This document shows positions 18,367-28,069 of a stretch of 64,000 bases of DNA, in pieces. The notes beneath the pieces were generated by a model. That model worked only from the letters and a program-made list of their open reading frames with translations, did no database searches and had not been told where the DNA came from. The translations under genes and the position numbers were made by a program. Position 1 is the stretch's first letter. Each line of letters opens with the position of its first letter. The stretch is taken from positions 1 to 64,000 of the forward strand of contig DASRDU010000188.1 in assembly GCA_035652435.1 (NCBI GenBank), read 5' to 3'. The stretch comes from DASRDU01 sp035652435 (lineage in GTDB: Bacteria; Acidobacteriota; Blastocatellia; RBC074).

Positions 18367-19299
18367 ATGAAACCTTCACGCCGTGATCTGCTGAAAGCCG
18401 GGGCCGCCGCCGGAGCCACGCTCTGCGCCGGCGCTCTCTCGCAGCCCGCCGTAGCCGCGCCGTTCCCGCAACGGCTCCGCATCGGCGTCTCGACTTACTC
18501 GTACTGGCATTTCGACAAGGTCAAATACCCGATTGAGAAGGTCATCGAGAACGCCGCGCGCCTCGGGTTTGACGGCGTCGAGGTGCTGCACCGGCAGATG
18601 GAGAGCGAGGATCGCAGGTACGTCAACGGCCTGAAAAAACTCGCCTGGGAGAACGGGCTGCCGATCTTCTTCCTCTCAATCCACCAGAACTTCGTCTCGC
18701 CCGACAAGGAAAAGCGCCAGCAGCATATTGATCACACGAAGCGCTGTATTGACCTCGCCGTGCATCTCGGCGCGCCCGCAATCCGCCTGAATTCGGGCCG
18801 GTGGAACACTACTCCCGATTTCCAGAAGATGCTCGATGCGGGCGGGAAGGAGACGCCGATTGAAGGCTACACCGATGACGACGCCTTCAAGTGGTGCATT
18901 GAATCAATCAATGAATGCCTGCCCCACGCGGAGGAGGCGGGCGTGGTGATGGCGCTCGAAAACCACTGGGGCCTGACCACGTCGGTTGACGGGCTGCTGC
19001 GGATTTACAAGGGCGTCAACAACCCATGGCTGGGCATCAACCTCGACACAGGCAACTTCGTCGGCGACCCGTATCCGCAACTCGAACGGATCGCGCCGCA
19101 CGCGATGGTCGTGCAGGCGAAGACGTATTACGGCGGCGGCGTCTATTACACGCGCGACCTTGATTACAACCGGATCGCGAAGATCCTGCACGAGGCCGGG
19201 TTCAAAGGCTGGGTGTCGCTCGAAATGGAAGGCAAGGAGAACGCCGACACCGCCGTGGCAAAGAGCCTGAAGCTGCTGCGCGAAACGCTCGGCGCATAG
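18367..19299 (+). CDS. Tat-exported sugar phosphate isomerase/epimerase, 310 aa
   Basis: ATG 18367 gives a twin-arginine signal, SRRDLLKAGAAAGATLCAG. GTG 18316 upstream would extend it by 17 residues and is less likely. The mature protein is an AP-endonuclease-2-like TIM barrel: IGVSTYSYWHF, GFDGVEVLHRQM, LGAPAIRLNSG, VVMALENHWGL with the metal-binding Glu, LGINLDTGNF, MVVQAKTYY and GWVSLEMEG. Tat export suggests it folds with bound metal before crossing the membrane. The role is periplasmic sugar conversion, substrate unknown. Confidence 0.85.
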   Translation: MKPSRRDLLKAGAAAGATLCAGALSQPAVAAPFPQRLRIGVSTYSYWHFDKVKYPIEKVIENAARLGFDGVEVLHRQMESEDRRYVNGLKKLAWENGLPIFFLSIHQNFVSPDKEKRQQHIDHTKRCIDLAVHLGAPAIRLNSGRWNTTPDFQKMLDAGGKETPIEGYTDDDAFKWCIESINECLPHAEEAGVVMALENHWGLTTSVDGLLRIYKGVNNPWLGINLDTGNFVGDPYPQLERIAPHAMVVQAKTYYGGGVYYTRDLDYNRIAKILHEAGFKGWVSLEMEGKENADTAVAKSLKLLRETLGA

Positions 19300-19360
19300 C
19301 CCGAAACCACCTGACATTCGCCGCAGCGGAGTCTTTGCCTGCCCGGACAGGAAGCAATAA

Positions 19361-19618
19361 CCGGTGAAACCGTCTGTATCACCTGACCCGGACTGTGACA
19401 GTAACTGTCTCATTCGCAGCCGGGAAATCGCACCGCTCTGACCGCCTGCTGATTGAGGGACAATTACTTATGCTTCTCGGAGTAATGGAACTCATCTTGC
19501 ATGTTTGTAACTCCCCAAATCGTCAATCACATTTCAGGTTCAAATGATCGTCTGCATCAGAACCAGCGCCACAGACCGTTCTGATGACTGACCTGGTGGG
19601 GAAATCCCGATGACGGCC
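19361..19618 (+). promoter_or_regulatory. 258-bp paired leader element, copy A
   Basis: This intergenic block aligns without gaps to 22138-22395; by eye about four fifths of bases agree. It ends 235 bases before the start of the dihaem cytochrome gene. Three stems are conserved: 19387-19391/19420-19424, 19397-19401/19405-19409 and 19556-19563/19578-19585. One frame is open from 19368 to 19547 with an internal ATG at 19470 (MLLGVMELILHVCNSPNR). It may be a structured leader, a small-peptide leader or a relic of a duplicated gene. The rest of the 19,300-19,852 gap shows nothing else. Confidence 0.6.
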
Positions 19619-19852
19619 CTCTGGTCCTCAGACGGGAAAACGAGCAGGTGATACCTACGCCTATGCTCGCAAGACTCTACCTGCCACGACCTGACTCCCC
19701 AAAGAGAGTCTCGATAGCGCACCATTACCGCTTCATTTATCATCTCCCCACATACAACCAGTCAGTATCTGAAGGATGCCAATGGCCTGCGGTCTTCTTC
19801 CCCCTGACCGCATGCGACTGATCCGGAATGAACAAAACGGGAGTGAGATGAG

Positions 19853-21238
19853 ATGAAAAAGAGGGCCATAAGTGTACCCGCCACGAGGCTGGTTAAACTG
19901 ATCGTGCTGGCGTCAGGCATTGCCGTCGCGCTGCTCAATTTTGCCGGTTGGGGCCGGACTCGGAGTGACGCACCATTCGACGCCCAGATCAAAGAGAATG
20001 CCCGGCAGATGATCGAACAGGGCAGGCAGACCTTCCGCTTCGACACCTTCGGCGATGAGGATTTCTGGGGCGGGCAGCTCCAACTCCATCAGTCCATCGA
20101 AGGTGAGAAGTTCGGGGGCGTGGGGCCGGGCGTGAGCCCGAAGACGGCGCTGGCCGTCGGCCTGAAAGTTGATGCCGACGCCCTCCCCGCCTCGCTCGTC
20201 AGCCAGATAAAGGCGGGCCAGGTTGATCTGGATGACCCGGCCACCACGCTCGCGCTCCTGAAACTGAACGCGGTCGTGGGCGTGACCGGCTTCTTCAACG
20301 GGGATGGCAGTCTCCGGTCAATCGGCATTCAGTGTGCGATCTGCCATTCGACGGTAGACAACTCCTTCGCGCCCGGCATCGGCCACCGGCTCGACGGCTG
20401 GGCCAACCGGGACCTCTTCATCGGTGCTATCGCGGCACTGGCGCCGAACCTGAAGCCGGTCGCCGACCTGCTCGGCGTGGATGAAGATACCGTCCGCACG
20501 GTTTTCAACAGTTGGGGGCCGGGGAAATTCGACGCCGAACTCATCCTGGACGGCAAGGCATTTAACCCGCAGCAAATCTCCAACGGGGTGGTGACCCGCA
20601 GGAATGTGCCGGGCGCCACGCTGATTCCGCCGGCTTTCGGCCTGGCCGGGGTGAACCTGCATACGTGGACCGGGTGGGGCTCGGTGACCCATTGGAATGC
20701 CTTCGTGGCCAATCTCGAGATGCACGGGAAGGGGCGGTTCTTCGACCCTCGTTTGAATGATCCGGTGCAATTCCCGATCGCGGCGAAAAATGGTTTCGGC
20801 GACATCAAAATCGACCCGGATGATGATTTGATCACCCCGAAGCTGGCGGCGCTGCATTTCTATCAGCTCTCGATCCCTTCACCGAACCCGCCCGAAGGCA
20901 GCTTTGACAAGGAGGCGGCTGAGCGCGGGGACAAGCTCTTCGAGGGGAAGGCGCGTTGCAGCGCCTGTCACGTCGAACCGCTCTTTACCGAGCCGGGCTG
21001 GAATCTGCGGACGCCGGCCTCAGTCTGCGTTGATGATTTTCAGGCGAACCGGGCGCCCGACAGGCGCTACCGCACCGCGCCGCTCAAGGGGCTCTGGACG
21101 CACCAGAAGGGCGGCTTCTTCCACGACGGCCGCTTCCCGACTCTGCTCGATGTGGTCAATCACTATAACGCCTGCTTCCAGCTGGGCCTGACCGAGCAGG
21201 AAAAGAGAGATCTTGTGCAGTACCTGTTGTCACTCTGA
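19853..21238 (+). CDS. dihaem c-type cytochrome (cytochrome c peroxidase-like), 461 aa
   Basis: An N-terminal membrane/signal segment (about residues 12-32) leads to a periplasmic protein with two covalent haem sites, CAICH (161-165) and CSACH (369-373). The order and the C-terminal region (YRTAPLKGLW, GGFFHDGRF, DVVNHYNACF, LVQYLLSL) match the C-terminal domain of dihaem cytochrome c peroxidase/MauG relatives. The N-terminal half is longer than in classical peroxidases. It likely passes electrons or reduces peroxide in the periplasm. It lies behind leader copy A and ahead of a PEP-CTERM gene. Confidence 0.8.
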   Translation: MKKRAISVPATRLVKLIVLASGIAVALLNFAGWGRTRSDAPFDAQIKENARQMIEQGRQTFRFDTFGDEDFWGGQLQLHQSIEGEKFGGVGPGVSPKTALAVGLKVDADALPASLVSQIKAGQVDLDDPATTLALLKLNAVVGVTGFFNGDGSLRSIGIQCAICHSTVDNSFAPGIGHRLDGWANRDLFIGAIAALAPNLKPVADLLGVDEDTVRTVFNSWGPGKFDAELILDGKAFNPQQISNGVVTRRNVPGATLIPPAFGLAGVNLHTWTGWGSVTHWNAFVANLEMHGKGRFFDPRLNDPVQFPIAAKNGFGDIKIDPDDDLITPKLAALHFYQLSIPSPNPPEGSFDKEAAERGDKLFEGKARCSACHVEPLFTEPGWNLRTPASVCVDDFQANRAPDRRYRTAPLKGLWTHQKGGFFHDGRFPTLLDVVNHYNACFQLGLTEQEKRDLVQYLLSL

Positions 21239-21325
21239 AACAGGTACAGAGGTGTTGGCACAGTCGCTCCATATCTCATCTGCCGGCAGGAAGAGAGGAG
21301 TGCAAATCAACCGGAGGTCACGAAG

Positions 21326-21985
21326 ATGCAAACTGTCAGGAAGTCACTCACTCTCGGAGCCATGTCTGCGGCTGTGGTGTTGCTGGTCGGCCTGACCAGT
21401 GCTTCGGCCGACCCGATTCAACTTTTCAACGCGAATACGACGGGGGCCTTCTCCGGCGCAGGCGCATCCGGCAACGCGATCACTCGCACGACCAGCGCCG
21501 GCAATTCGACAATCAGTTTTTTGTCCGCCCCCAATCAACTCACGGCCACGCTCGGCAACGGAGACTCGGCCCAGGTGACGCTGGGGATGCTCACCACGGC
21601 CTCGACCGCACCGGCAGGTACACCCTTTGCCAACCGGCCGAACTTTACCGGGGCGGCTTTCACCCTGACAGTCACCTTCACCGTCCCCGCCGGTACGGGT
21701 CCGGGAGTATTCAATGGCACGCTGACGGGGGCAATCAGTCAGGGGGCGTCTTCGACTGTTATCACATGGACGGGGTCGCCGACGCTTACCTTCAACTCAA
21801 CTGCCGGCATCTTTACCCTCACCATTGAGCCTTTCACAATCATCAACCCGCCCGGCAATCCAACTCTGATCAATGCGACACTCGGTTTTACAGCGGTCCC
21901 TGAACCGGCGACTTTGATTTTACTGGGCACCGGTTTAGTAAGCGCGGCAGGCTTTGTAAGGAGGAAGAAGAAAGTAAAAGAATAA
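21326..21985 (+). CDS. PEP-CTERM sorting-domain protein, 219 aa
   Basis: It has a signal peptide (MSAAVVLLVGLTSASA around residues 13-28), a beta-rich Thr/Ser/Gly-rich body and a textbook exosortase target at the end. That target is VPEPATLILLGTG, a hydrophobic helix and the basic tail FVRRKKKVKE. Exosortase would cleave near PEP and place the protein at the cell surface or in the polysaccharide matrix. A GGAGG-type site precedes ATG 21326. No exosortase gene is in the window. The body has no recognised fold. Confidence 0.85.
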   Translation: MQTVRKSLTLGAMSAAVVLLVGLTSASADPIQLFNANTTGAFSGAGASGNAITRTTSAGNSTISFLSAPNQLTATLGNGDSAQVTLGMLTTASTAPAGTPFANRPNFTGAAFTLTVTFTVPAGTGPGVFNGTLTGAISQGASSTVITWTGSPTLTFNSTAGIFTLTIEPFTIINPPGNPTLINATLGFTAVPEPATLILLGTGLVSAAGFVRRKKKVKE

Positions 21986-22137
21986 ATCTCGACACGCCCC
22001 TGAACAGGGTGGGGATGAGATGAAGACACCTCATCCGTCAAATACTCAACTGCGCTATTGTGAAGCAGTGCATCAACGCAAAGTTTCATGATTCGAGGCT
22101 GCATTTGTCCATCTATCCTTACTGATCCGGTCTGCCA

Positions 22138-22395
22138 CCGGTGAAACCCTCTGTGCCACCTGACCCGGGCCGTGGCAGTGACTGTCTCACTCACAGCCGG
22201 GAAATCACGCCGCTCTGAAAGCCTGCCGGTTGACAGACCATCACTTATGCTTCTCGGCGTAATGGAACTCGTCTTGCTTGTTTGTAACTCCCCAAATCGC
22301 TAATCACATCTCAGGTCCAGGGAATTGTCTGCGTCAGAACCGGCACCGCAGACTGTTCTGATGACCGATCCTGTCGGCAAATTCCGATGACGGCC
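22138..22395 (+). promoter_or_regulatory. 258-bp paired leader element, copy B
   Basis: This is the second copy of the block at 19361-19618, in the same orientation. It ends 238 bases before the PQQ sugar dehydrogenase start, against 235 bases for copy A. All three stems are kept: 22164-22168/22197-22201, 22174-22178/22182-22186 and 22333-22340/22355-22362. Changes at 22175 and 22333 turn A-T pairs into G-T pairs, so pairing survives. The corresponding frame is open but stops earlier, at TAA 22301-22303, after MLLGVMELVLLVCNSPNR. Confidence 0.6.
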
Positions 22396-22632
22396 ATTTG
22401 CTGACAGGTTCTGATCATTCACCTCCCTTCCTCCCCGGAACAGCGGTCAGATTTCGGTGTGCGTCCCATCGGACTGCCTGCTGTCATCACTCCCCGGGAC
22501 ATTTCACTTATCAGTCTGCGTCCGACTGGCAATGTGGTCTTTGCAGTCCTGAATGACCACTCCGCATTCAATAAAGAGATGTGCCATCCGGCAACGTCAC
22601 TAACCAATGATGGAAGGAACAAGGAGGATTAT

Positions 22633-24378
22633 ATGGATCGGAACGTTACGCGTCTGAACGTCCAGAGTAAGTCTGGTTATGTCATCTCCATAGTGCTGCT
22701 GATCGGCGTCCTCATCAGCCCTGCTTATAAGACTTGGGCACAGGGGGCCGGCCCCACAGTGGTGGACCCGAACCTCGCCGTGCGGACGGTGGCGAGCGGC
22801 CTCAACACCCCGACCAGCATGGCCTTCATCGGCCACAACGATATTCTGGTTCTGGAGAAGGGCACCGGAAGAGTCCGGCGGGTAGTGAACGGGGTCATAC
22901 AAAGTACCGTCCTCGATCTGGCGGTCAACTCCGGCTCCGAGCGCGGGCTGCTGGGGATCGCCCTGCACCCGAACTTTCCGACCACCCCGTTTGTCTATTT
23001 GTACTGGACTGAAAGCAGCACCGGGCAGGACACGGAGGATCTGGCCCTCGTGCCACTGCTCGGCAATCGGGTTGACCGCTTCAGGTGGGACGGCTCGACT
23101 CTCACGCCGGATCAGAACATCATCAGGCTGCACGCCTTTCAGGCCGACTCGGGCCAGCCGCTGCGCGGCAATCATAACGGCGGCGTGATCCGGTTCGGGC
23201 CGGACGGCAAGCTCTACATCATCATCGGCGACAACGGACGCCGCGGTCTGTTACAGAATAATAAGATGGGGCCGGTGCCCGACGATCAGTTCGGCGGCCC
23301 GGAACCGGATAACGCCCACCTGACCGGCGTCATCCTGCGGCTCAACGCCGACGGCACGACTCCGACGGACAACCCCTTCTTCGCCGCCGGTGCCACAATG
23401 GGCGGCGAAGTCGGGGCGAACATCCAGAAGATTTTCGCCTACGGCGTCCGCAACAGTTTCGGCCTGGCTTTCGACCCGCAGTCGGGCTTCCTGTGGGACG
23501 AGCAGAACGGCGACGACAGCTTCGACGAGATCAATCGGATCTCGCCCGGCGCGAATCTCGGCTGGGTGCAGATCATGGGGCCGGTCGAACGCATCGCGCA
23601 GTTCAAGGCCATCGAAGTCTCCCGGCCCGGCGGCCTGCAGCAGATCCGCTGGCCCCCGACGCTGATCGCCGACACGCCGGCTGAGGCCCTCTCGCGCCTC
23701 TTCGTCCTGCCCGGCTCGCAGTACACCGACCCGGAATTCAGCTGGAAGTTTTCCGTCGCCCCGGCCGGCATCGGCTTCCTGAACAGCTCGGCGCTCGGGC
23801 CGCAGTATCAGGGCGACCTGTTCGTGGGCGCCGCCCGGACGACGCTCGCCGGCGGATACCTGTTCCACTTCAACCTGACCGGCAACCGCCGCCGGATCGC
23901 CGTGGATGACCCGCGGCTCGAAGACCGTGTGGCCGACAACACTGACAAATTTGACATCACCGAAAGCGAGAGCCTGCTCTTCGGGCGTAACTTCGGGGTC
24001 GGCACCGACATCGAGACCGGGCCGAATGGCAACCTGTTTGTCGTCTCGCTCTCGGACGGCGCGATTTACGAGATCTACCGGGTGGACGTCTGCATGCAGG
24101 ATGAGCGTTCCGGCGACTCGCTGCGGTTCAACTCGCAGACCGGCGATTTCCAGTTCATCAGATGTGGCGCCAATGGTTTCACTCTGAGCGGGCGAGGACA
24201 TCTCACCAAACAGGGTTGCACGATTGAGCTGAACGACGCGCGAGTGTCAGCCGTGCTTACCCGCTGCCCGACCTCCTCGCTTGACACGGGGAGCGCCGTC
24301 ATTCGGCTCAATGCCCTCGGGCCGCGCTTCGTCATCGAAGACAGGGATACGACAAATAACAATTGCAACTGCCGTTGA
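22633..24378 (+). CDS. PQQ-dependent sugar dehydrogenase-like protein, 581 aa
   Basis: AAGGAGG directly precedes ATG 22633, so the longer frame from 22459 is rejected. After a signal (SIVLLIGVLISPAYKTWAQ) the protein follows the glucose/sorbosone dehydrogenase six-bladed propeller: LNTPTSMAFIGHNDILVLEK, RGLLGIALHPNF, NHNGGVIRFGPDGKLYIIIGDNG, GVRNSFGLAFDP, DEINRISPGANLGW and ETGPNGNLFVVSLSDG. These enzymes oxidise sugars in the periplasm with PQQ. The last ~95 residues are a separate Cys-containing beta domain (DSLRFNSQTGDFQF, FTLSGRGHL, KQGCTIEL) that I believe recurs in secreted proteins of related bacteria. Leader copy B lies upstream. Confidence 0.85.
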   Translation: MDRNVTRLNVQSKSGYVISIVLLIGVLISPAYKTWAQGAGPTVVDPNLAVRTVASGLNTPTSMAFIGHNDILVLEKGTGRVRRVVNGVIQSTVLDLAVNSGSERGLLGIALHPNFPTTPFVYLYWTESSTGQDTEDLALVPLLGNRVDRFRWDGSTLTPDQNIIRLHAFQADSGQPLRGNHNGGVIRFGPDGKLYIIIGDNGRRGLLQNNKMGPVPDDQFGGPEPDNAHLTGVILRLNADGTTPTDNPFFAAGATMGGEVGANIQKIFAYGVRNSFGLAFDPQSGFLWDEQNGDDSFDEINRISPGANLGWVQIMGPVERIAQFKAIEVSRPGGLQQIRWPPTLIADTPAEALSRLFVLPGSQYTDPEFSWKFSVAPAGIGFLNSSALGPQYQGDLFVGAARTTLAGGYLFHFNLTGNRRRIAVDDPRLEDRVADNTDKFDITESESLLFGRNFGVGTDIETGPNGNLFVVSLSDGAIYEIYRVDVCMQDERSGDSLRFNSQTGDFQFIRCGANGFTLSGRGHLTKQGCTIELNDARVSAVLTRCPTSSLDTGSAVIRLNALGPRFVIEDRDTTNNNCNCR

Positions 24379-24407
24379 AGAGATGACGGCAGGCGTAAAG
24401 GAGGCGT

Positions 24408-24514
24408 TCACCGCGGAGGCGCAGAGATGCGCAGAGGTTTCGCGGAGAAGAGCCAGGAGGTCTCTCCCCTCTTCTCTCTGCGCTGTCTCTGCGTTCTCTG
24501 CGCCTCCGCGGTGA
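24408..24514. repeat. long inverted repeat with 19-bp perfect arms
   Basis: The arms 24408-24426 and 24496-24514 are perfect reverse complements, and more partial pairing is visible inside (CGCAGAG/CTCTGCG units). It lies between convergent genes ending at 24378 and 24556. It may serve as a bidirectional terminator or be a palindromic interspersed repeat; the GCGGAGGCGCAGAG-type unit is repetitive in itself. Confidence 0.7.
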
Positions 24515-24555
24515 AGGAGGCTTTCACAATATGCCTTTTGGTTCTGCACCAGGTT

Positions 24556-27500
24556 TCAGAAATTCAGCTTCAGTCCGAACTGAACCACGCGCGGATCACC
24601 GGCTGAGGTGATTGAGCCGAAACCCGGCGAGCCAAGGATGACATTCGGATTGCCGAGCGGCGGCGTGTTGGTGAAGTTGAAGACTTCCGCCCGGAATTCG
24701 AGGTTGATTCGCTCGGTCAGGTTGGTGCGTTTCGCGAGCGCCAGATCGAGGTTGCGCAGCCCGGGGCCGCGCACCGGATTCCGTGAACTCGTCCCGAGTG
24801 TGAACTGCGGCGCGACGATGAAGGCATCGGCATTGAACCAGCGCGCCGTCGTCCGCTGTGATGCGGGCAGTTCGGCCTTCCCGCTCTGGTTCGGGCGCTG
24901 CGTGCCGAATCCGGCAAAGGCGTTGAAGTTCGTCGCCTGACTCACCGCCAGCGGCACGCCCGACTGACAGTTGACGATGCCATTGAGCTGCCAGCCTGTG
25001 AGCAGCCCCCCGATCACTCCCGCCGGATCGAATGCCCGACCTTTCCCGACCGGCAGCTCATACGTGAAACTCGCCACAAAGACATTCGGAATGTCGCCAG
25101 TCGAGACGTCGCGCTCCAGTTTCCGGTTGAAGCTGTCGGCGACGGGAAAGTTCGCCACCGGCCCCGTCTGGATCGTCGCGTCAAAGACCGATGAAGCCTC
25201 ATCAATCAGCTTCGAGCGCGTGTACGCGACCAGCAATGAAAGGCCACGCGTCAGCCGCTGCTCAAGCTTCACTTGCAGGGCATGGTAGTTCGTATTGCCG
25301 ACGTTGTTGCGGTAGAAGCTGACGGCGGTAAAGCGCGGAAAAGGTTTGAGCAGTTGTGCCCGCGTGATGGTCGGATCGCCGAGACTGGAATTGCGCGGAA
25401 TCTGCCTGAAGTACGGATTCGGCACGCGATCGAGCAGCGATGCGCCCTGCTGTAACTGCGCGACGGTCAGTTGATTGATATTCACGTCAGGAATGCCGAC
25501 GTGCGTGACCTTCGACCCGGCATACGCGATCTCGACGACCAGGTCGCGCTTCAGTTCACGCTGCACGGCCAGATTCCATTGCGACGTGTAGCCCGAACCG
25601 AGGTGGCGATCCACGGCGAACACTCCCTGTCCGAGCCCGGCGTCTGGCGTCGGCGGAATCGGCGTCACGGTCGTCCCTCCGGCGAGACGGAACGCCGGGG
25701 TGACGTTGTCGAGCGTGCGCTGCGCGACCGTCTGCACGAACGGGAACTGCGGGATCGTGAACGGCGTCGTGATGCCCGCCTGCTCCTGCCAGATCAGCCC
25801 ATACCCGGCGCGAACCACGGTCTGCTCATTGATGCGATAAGCCAGCCCGAGGCGCGGGCCAAAGTTGAGTTTCTCCAGATCGCGGGCCGTACGCGGAAAT
25901 CCGTTACGCCCGAGATATTCAAGCTGCTGGGTGTCGAGGTTGAAGATTGCGCCCCGGTTGTCGGCCTCCGTCGAAGGGAAGTTGAGCGTGTAGCGCAATC
26001 CCGCGCCGACCGTCAGCCGGCGGCTCACTTTCCAGTCATCCTGCGCGAAGAATTCCAGAATGCGGGCACGGGGCCGCAGCACCTGCGGTTGCAGGTCAAT
26101 CGCAAAACCGCTCACCTGACCCAGCAGGAAGCCAGCCAGCGGATTGCCCGTCAAACCTGCCAGCGCCGTGCCGACCTGCGGCAGGCCCTGCGAGTTGGTG
26201 AAAAGATTATTGAAGGTAAACTGCCCCGACGGTGAAGGCGGTTGCAGCACGTCGAGCCGCTGCACGCGAAAGTCCGCTCCGGCTTTGATGGAATTCCGCC
26301 CCCGCTGGAGCGAGACGGAATCAAAAATCTGCGTCACGTCTGTCTGAAAATCGCTGTTCGTGCCGGCGGGCGGGCCGAGTTGCTGGAGCCCGCTGATCGT
26401 GAAAGTCGGCAGGGCGCCGCCGAAAGCCTCATTCGTCGGTATGCCCGGAATCGCAACGGCCTCACCGCGATTGACGGCGCGGCGGTTGACGGCGCGGCGC
26501 GTATGGCCGAAGCGAAGCTCATTGAGTAACGCCTGATTGAAGACGTGCAGGTAATTGCCAACGACCTGCTGAGCCGTGGTCTTCGTCAGTCCGATTGCTC
26601 CGCCGGTGATATTGCCGCTGCCGTCGGGCAGGGGCGTGACCGGGTCGCTCGTGTCTCTGGCAAAAGAGTAGCGGCCGAAAACCTGATCGTGTTCGGAGAA
26701 GCGGTGATCGAGCCGCACATCGAACTGATCCTGATCCTGCTCCTCGTTGCCAACGCGCGAATAGTTGTTGGCTGCGCCCGCTGAAGTCGGGAGCGGGTAA
26801 CGATCGAGTAACGCTCTTGCAACCGGGTCGAACTCAGCGAGCGGGATCACGTTGCCCGCGTAAGCACGCTTGTCCGACGGGCGGAAGATCATCCCTTGCC
26901 GCGCCTGCACAAGATTACCGTTCGTGTCAGTGACATTGATCGCTGTGTTGCCCGTGGCGACAGTGGTGACCGTCCCGGGCGGCGTGAAGTAAAGCGGCCC
27001 GCCGAAGCTGGCGGAAAAATCGCCGTTGCGCTGTGCGATGGTCGGCACGGACGAAACGCGGACGCGCCCGATCAATTGCCGCGTGCCCTGATAATCGGCA
27101 AAGAAGAAGGTCCGGTTTTTGATAATCGGCCCGCCGATCACATCGCCGAACTGGTTGCGGCGGAAGACGGGTTTAGCGGGACTGGCTGCGGTGCGCGGCG
27201 CAAACAGATTGCGCGCATTGAGCGTTTCGTTACGAAAGAACTCAAAGACCGAGCCGTGAAAGTCATTGGTGCCTGATTTCGTCGTCAGGTTGACCACGCC
27301 GCCGTTGAAGCGCCCGAACTCCGCCGCCGGGCTGTTGATCTCGACCTTGAATTCCTGAATCGCCTCGACGATTGGAAAGAAGGCGATCTGTCCCGGCTCC
27401 GGTTGCAGCGCGGAGATGCCGTCGAAAAGATATTCATTCACTCTGGGGCGACCGCCGTTAATGCGGGGGAATGACGGACCTTCCGCGGTGCGCGGCGGCG

Positions 27501-28008
27501 CGGCGACTCCTGGCGCGAGCGAGACGAGCGAAAGGAAGTTGCGACCGTTGAGCGGCAGACTGACGATCTTCCGGTTGTCAATGACCTGACCGAGGCTACC
27601 CGTTTCCGACCGCAGCAGCGGCGCGTCAGCCGTGACGGTGATGACATCATTCATCTCTCCCGGCGTCAGCGTCAGGTCGAGCCGCAGGCGTTCGCCGGTC
27701 ACGAGGCTGACCCCTTCGCGGAGCATTCGCCGGAACCCCGGGGCTTCCACCGCGATTGAGTACCCTCCCGGCTTCAGATTGGTTACGGTATACGATCCGT
27801 CAGCGCCGGAGGTAGTGGTAATCGCATTGCCATTGCTGAGGTCAGTCAGGCTGACCCGGGCGGCGCCGATGCCGGCCCCATTCTGATCGCGCACTTCACC
27901 GGTCATTTCTGCGCGCCCGGCCTGTGCGAGCGTCGGAATGAATGAGAGGTGCAGACAGATGAACAGAAGAAAAAAGGTGAGGTAAGGCCGCGCGAGCCTT
28001 ATGGGCAT
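24556..28008 (-). CDS. Oar-like TonB-dependent outer-membrane receptor, 1,150 aa
   Basis: ATG 28008 follows AAAGGA and opens a signal peptide (LTFFLLFICLHLSFIPTLAQA). Domains: carboxypeptidase-regulatory-like beta sandwich at about 30-110 (MTGEVRDQNGAGIGAARVSL, DGSYTVTNLKPGGYSIAVEA), a plug at about 120-240 (LPLNGRNFLSLVSLAPG, VNLTTKSGTNDFHGSVFEFF), then a large beta barrel ending in VVQFGLKLNF with the C-terminal Phe of outer-membrane proteins. This arrangement is the Oar/acidobacterial receptor type, expanded in Acidobacteriota. Ligand unknown. It is the second gene after a Mop-domain regulator, which hints at molybdate- or tungstate-linked control. Confidence 0.9.
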   Translation of the reverse strand: MPIRLARPYLTFFLLFICLHLSFIPTLAQAGRAEMTGEVRDQNGAGIGAARVSLTDLSNGNAITTTSGADGSYTVTNLKPGGYSIAVEAPGFRRMLREGVSLVTGERLRLDLTLTPGEMNDVITVTADAPLLRSETGSLGQVIDNRKIVSLPLNGRNFLSLVSLAPGVAAPPRTAEGPSFPRINGGRPRVNEYLFDGISALQPEPGQIAFFPIVEAIQEFKVEINSPAAEFGRFNGGVVNLTTKSGTNDFHGSVFEFFRNETLNARNLFAPRTAASPAKPVFRRNQFGDVIGGPIIKNRTFFFADYQGTRQLIGRVRVSSVPTIAQRNGDFSASFGGPLYFTPPGTVTTVATGNTAINVTDTNGNLVQARQGMIFRPSDKRAYAGNVIPLAEFDPVARALLDRYPLPTSAGAANNYSRVGNEEQDQDQFDVRLDHRFSEHDQVFGRYSFARDTSDPVTPLPDGSGNITGGAIGLTKTTAQQVVGNYLHVFNQALLNELRFGHTRRAVNRRAVNRGEAVAIPGIPTNEAFGGALPTFTISGLQQLGPPAGTNSDFQTDVTQIFDSVSLQRGRNSIKAGADFRVQRLDVLQPPSPSGQFTFNNLFTNSQGLPQVGTALAGLTGNPLAGFLLGQVSGFAIDLQPQVLRPRARILEFFAQDDWKVSRRLTVGAGLRYTLNFPSTEADNRGAIFNLDTQQLEYLGRNGFPRTARDLEKLNFGPRLGLAYRINEQTVVRAGYGLIWQEQAGITTPFTIPQFPFVQTVAQRTLDNVTPAFRLAGGTTVTPIPPTPDAGLGQGVFAVDRHLGSGYTSQWNLAVQRELKRDLVVEIAYAGSKVTHVGIPDVNINQLTVAQLQQGASLLDRVPNPYFRQIPRNSSLGDPTITRAQLLKPFPRFTAVSFYRNNVGNTNYHALQVKLEQRLTRGLSLLVAYTRSKLIDEASSVFDATIQTGPVANFPVADSFNRKLERDVSTGDIPNVFVASFTYELPVGKGRAFDPAGVIGGLLTGWQLNGIVNCQSGVPLAVSQATNFNAFAGFGTQRPNQSGKAELPASQRTTARWFNADAFIVAPQFTLGTSSRNPVRGPGLRNLDLALAKRTNLTERINLEFRAEVFNFTNTPPLGNPNVILGSPGFGSITSAGDPRVVQFGLKLNF

Positions 28009-28069
28009 AAGAATTCCTTTCCGGATACGGGAGGCGCGGTGACTCATAGTTAAGGGTGTCAACATGTCT

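Noticed and set aside
22459..22632. Longer start for the PQQ sugar dehydrogenase
   Set aside because: An AAGGAGG site stands directly before ATG 22633, which opens a normal signal peptide.
23251..24201. 316-residue frame antisense to the PQQ sugar dehydrogenase
   Set aside because: GC shadow; Arg/Asp/Val-rich pattern typical of reversed coding sequence.
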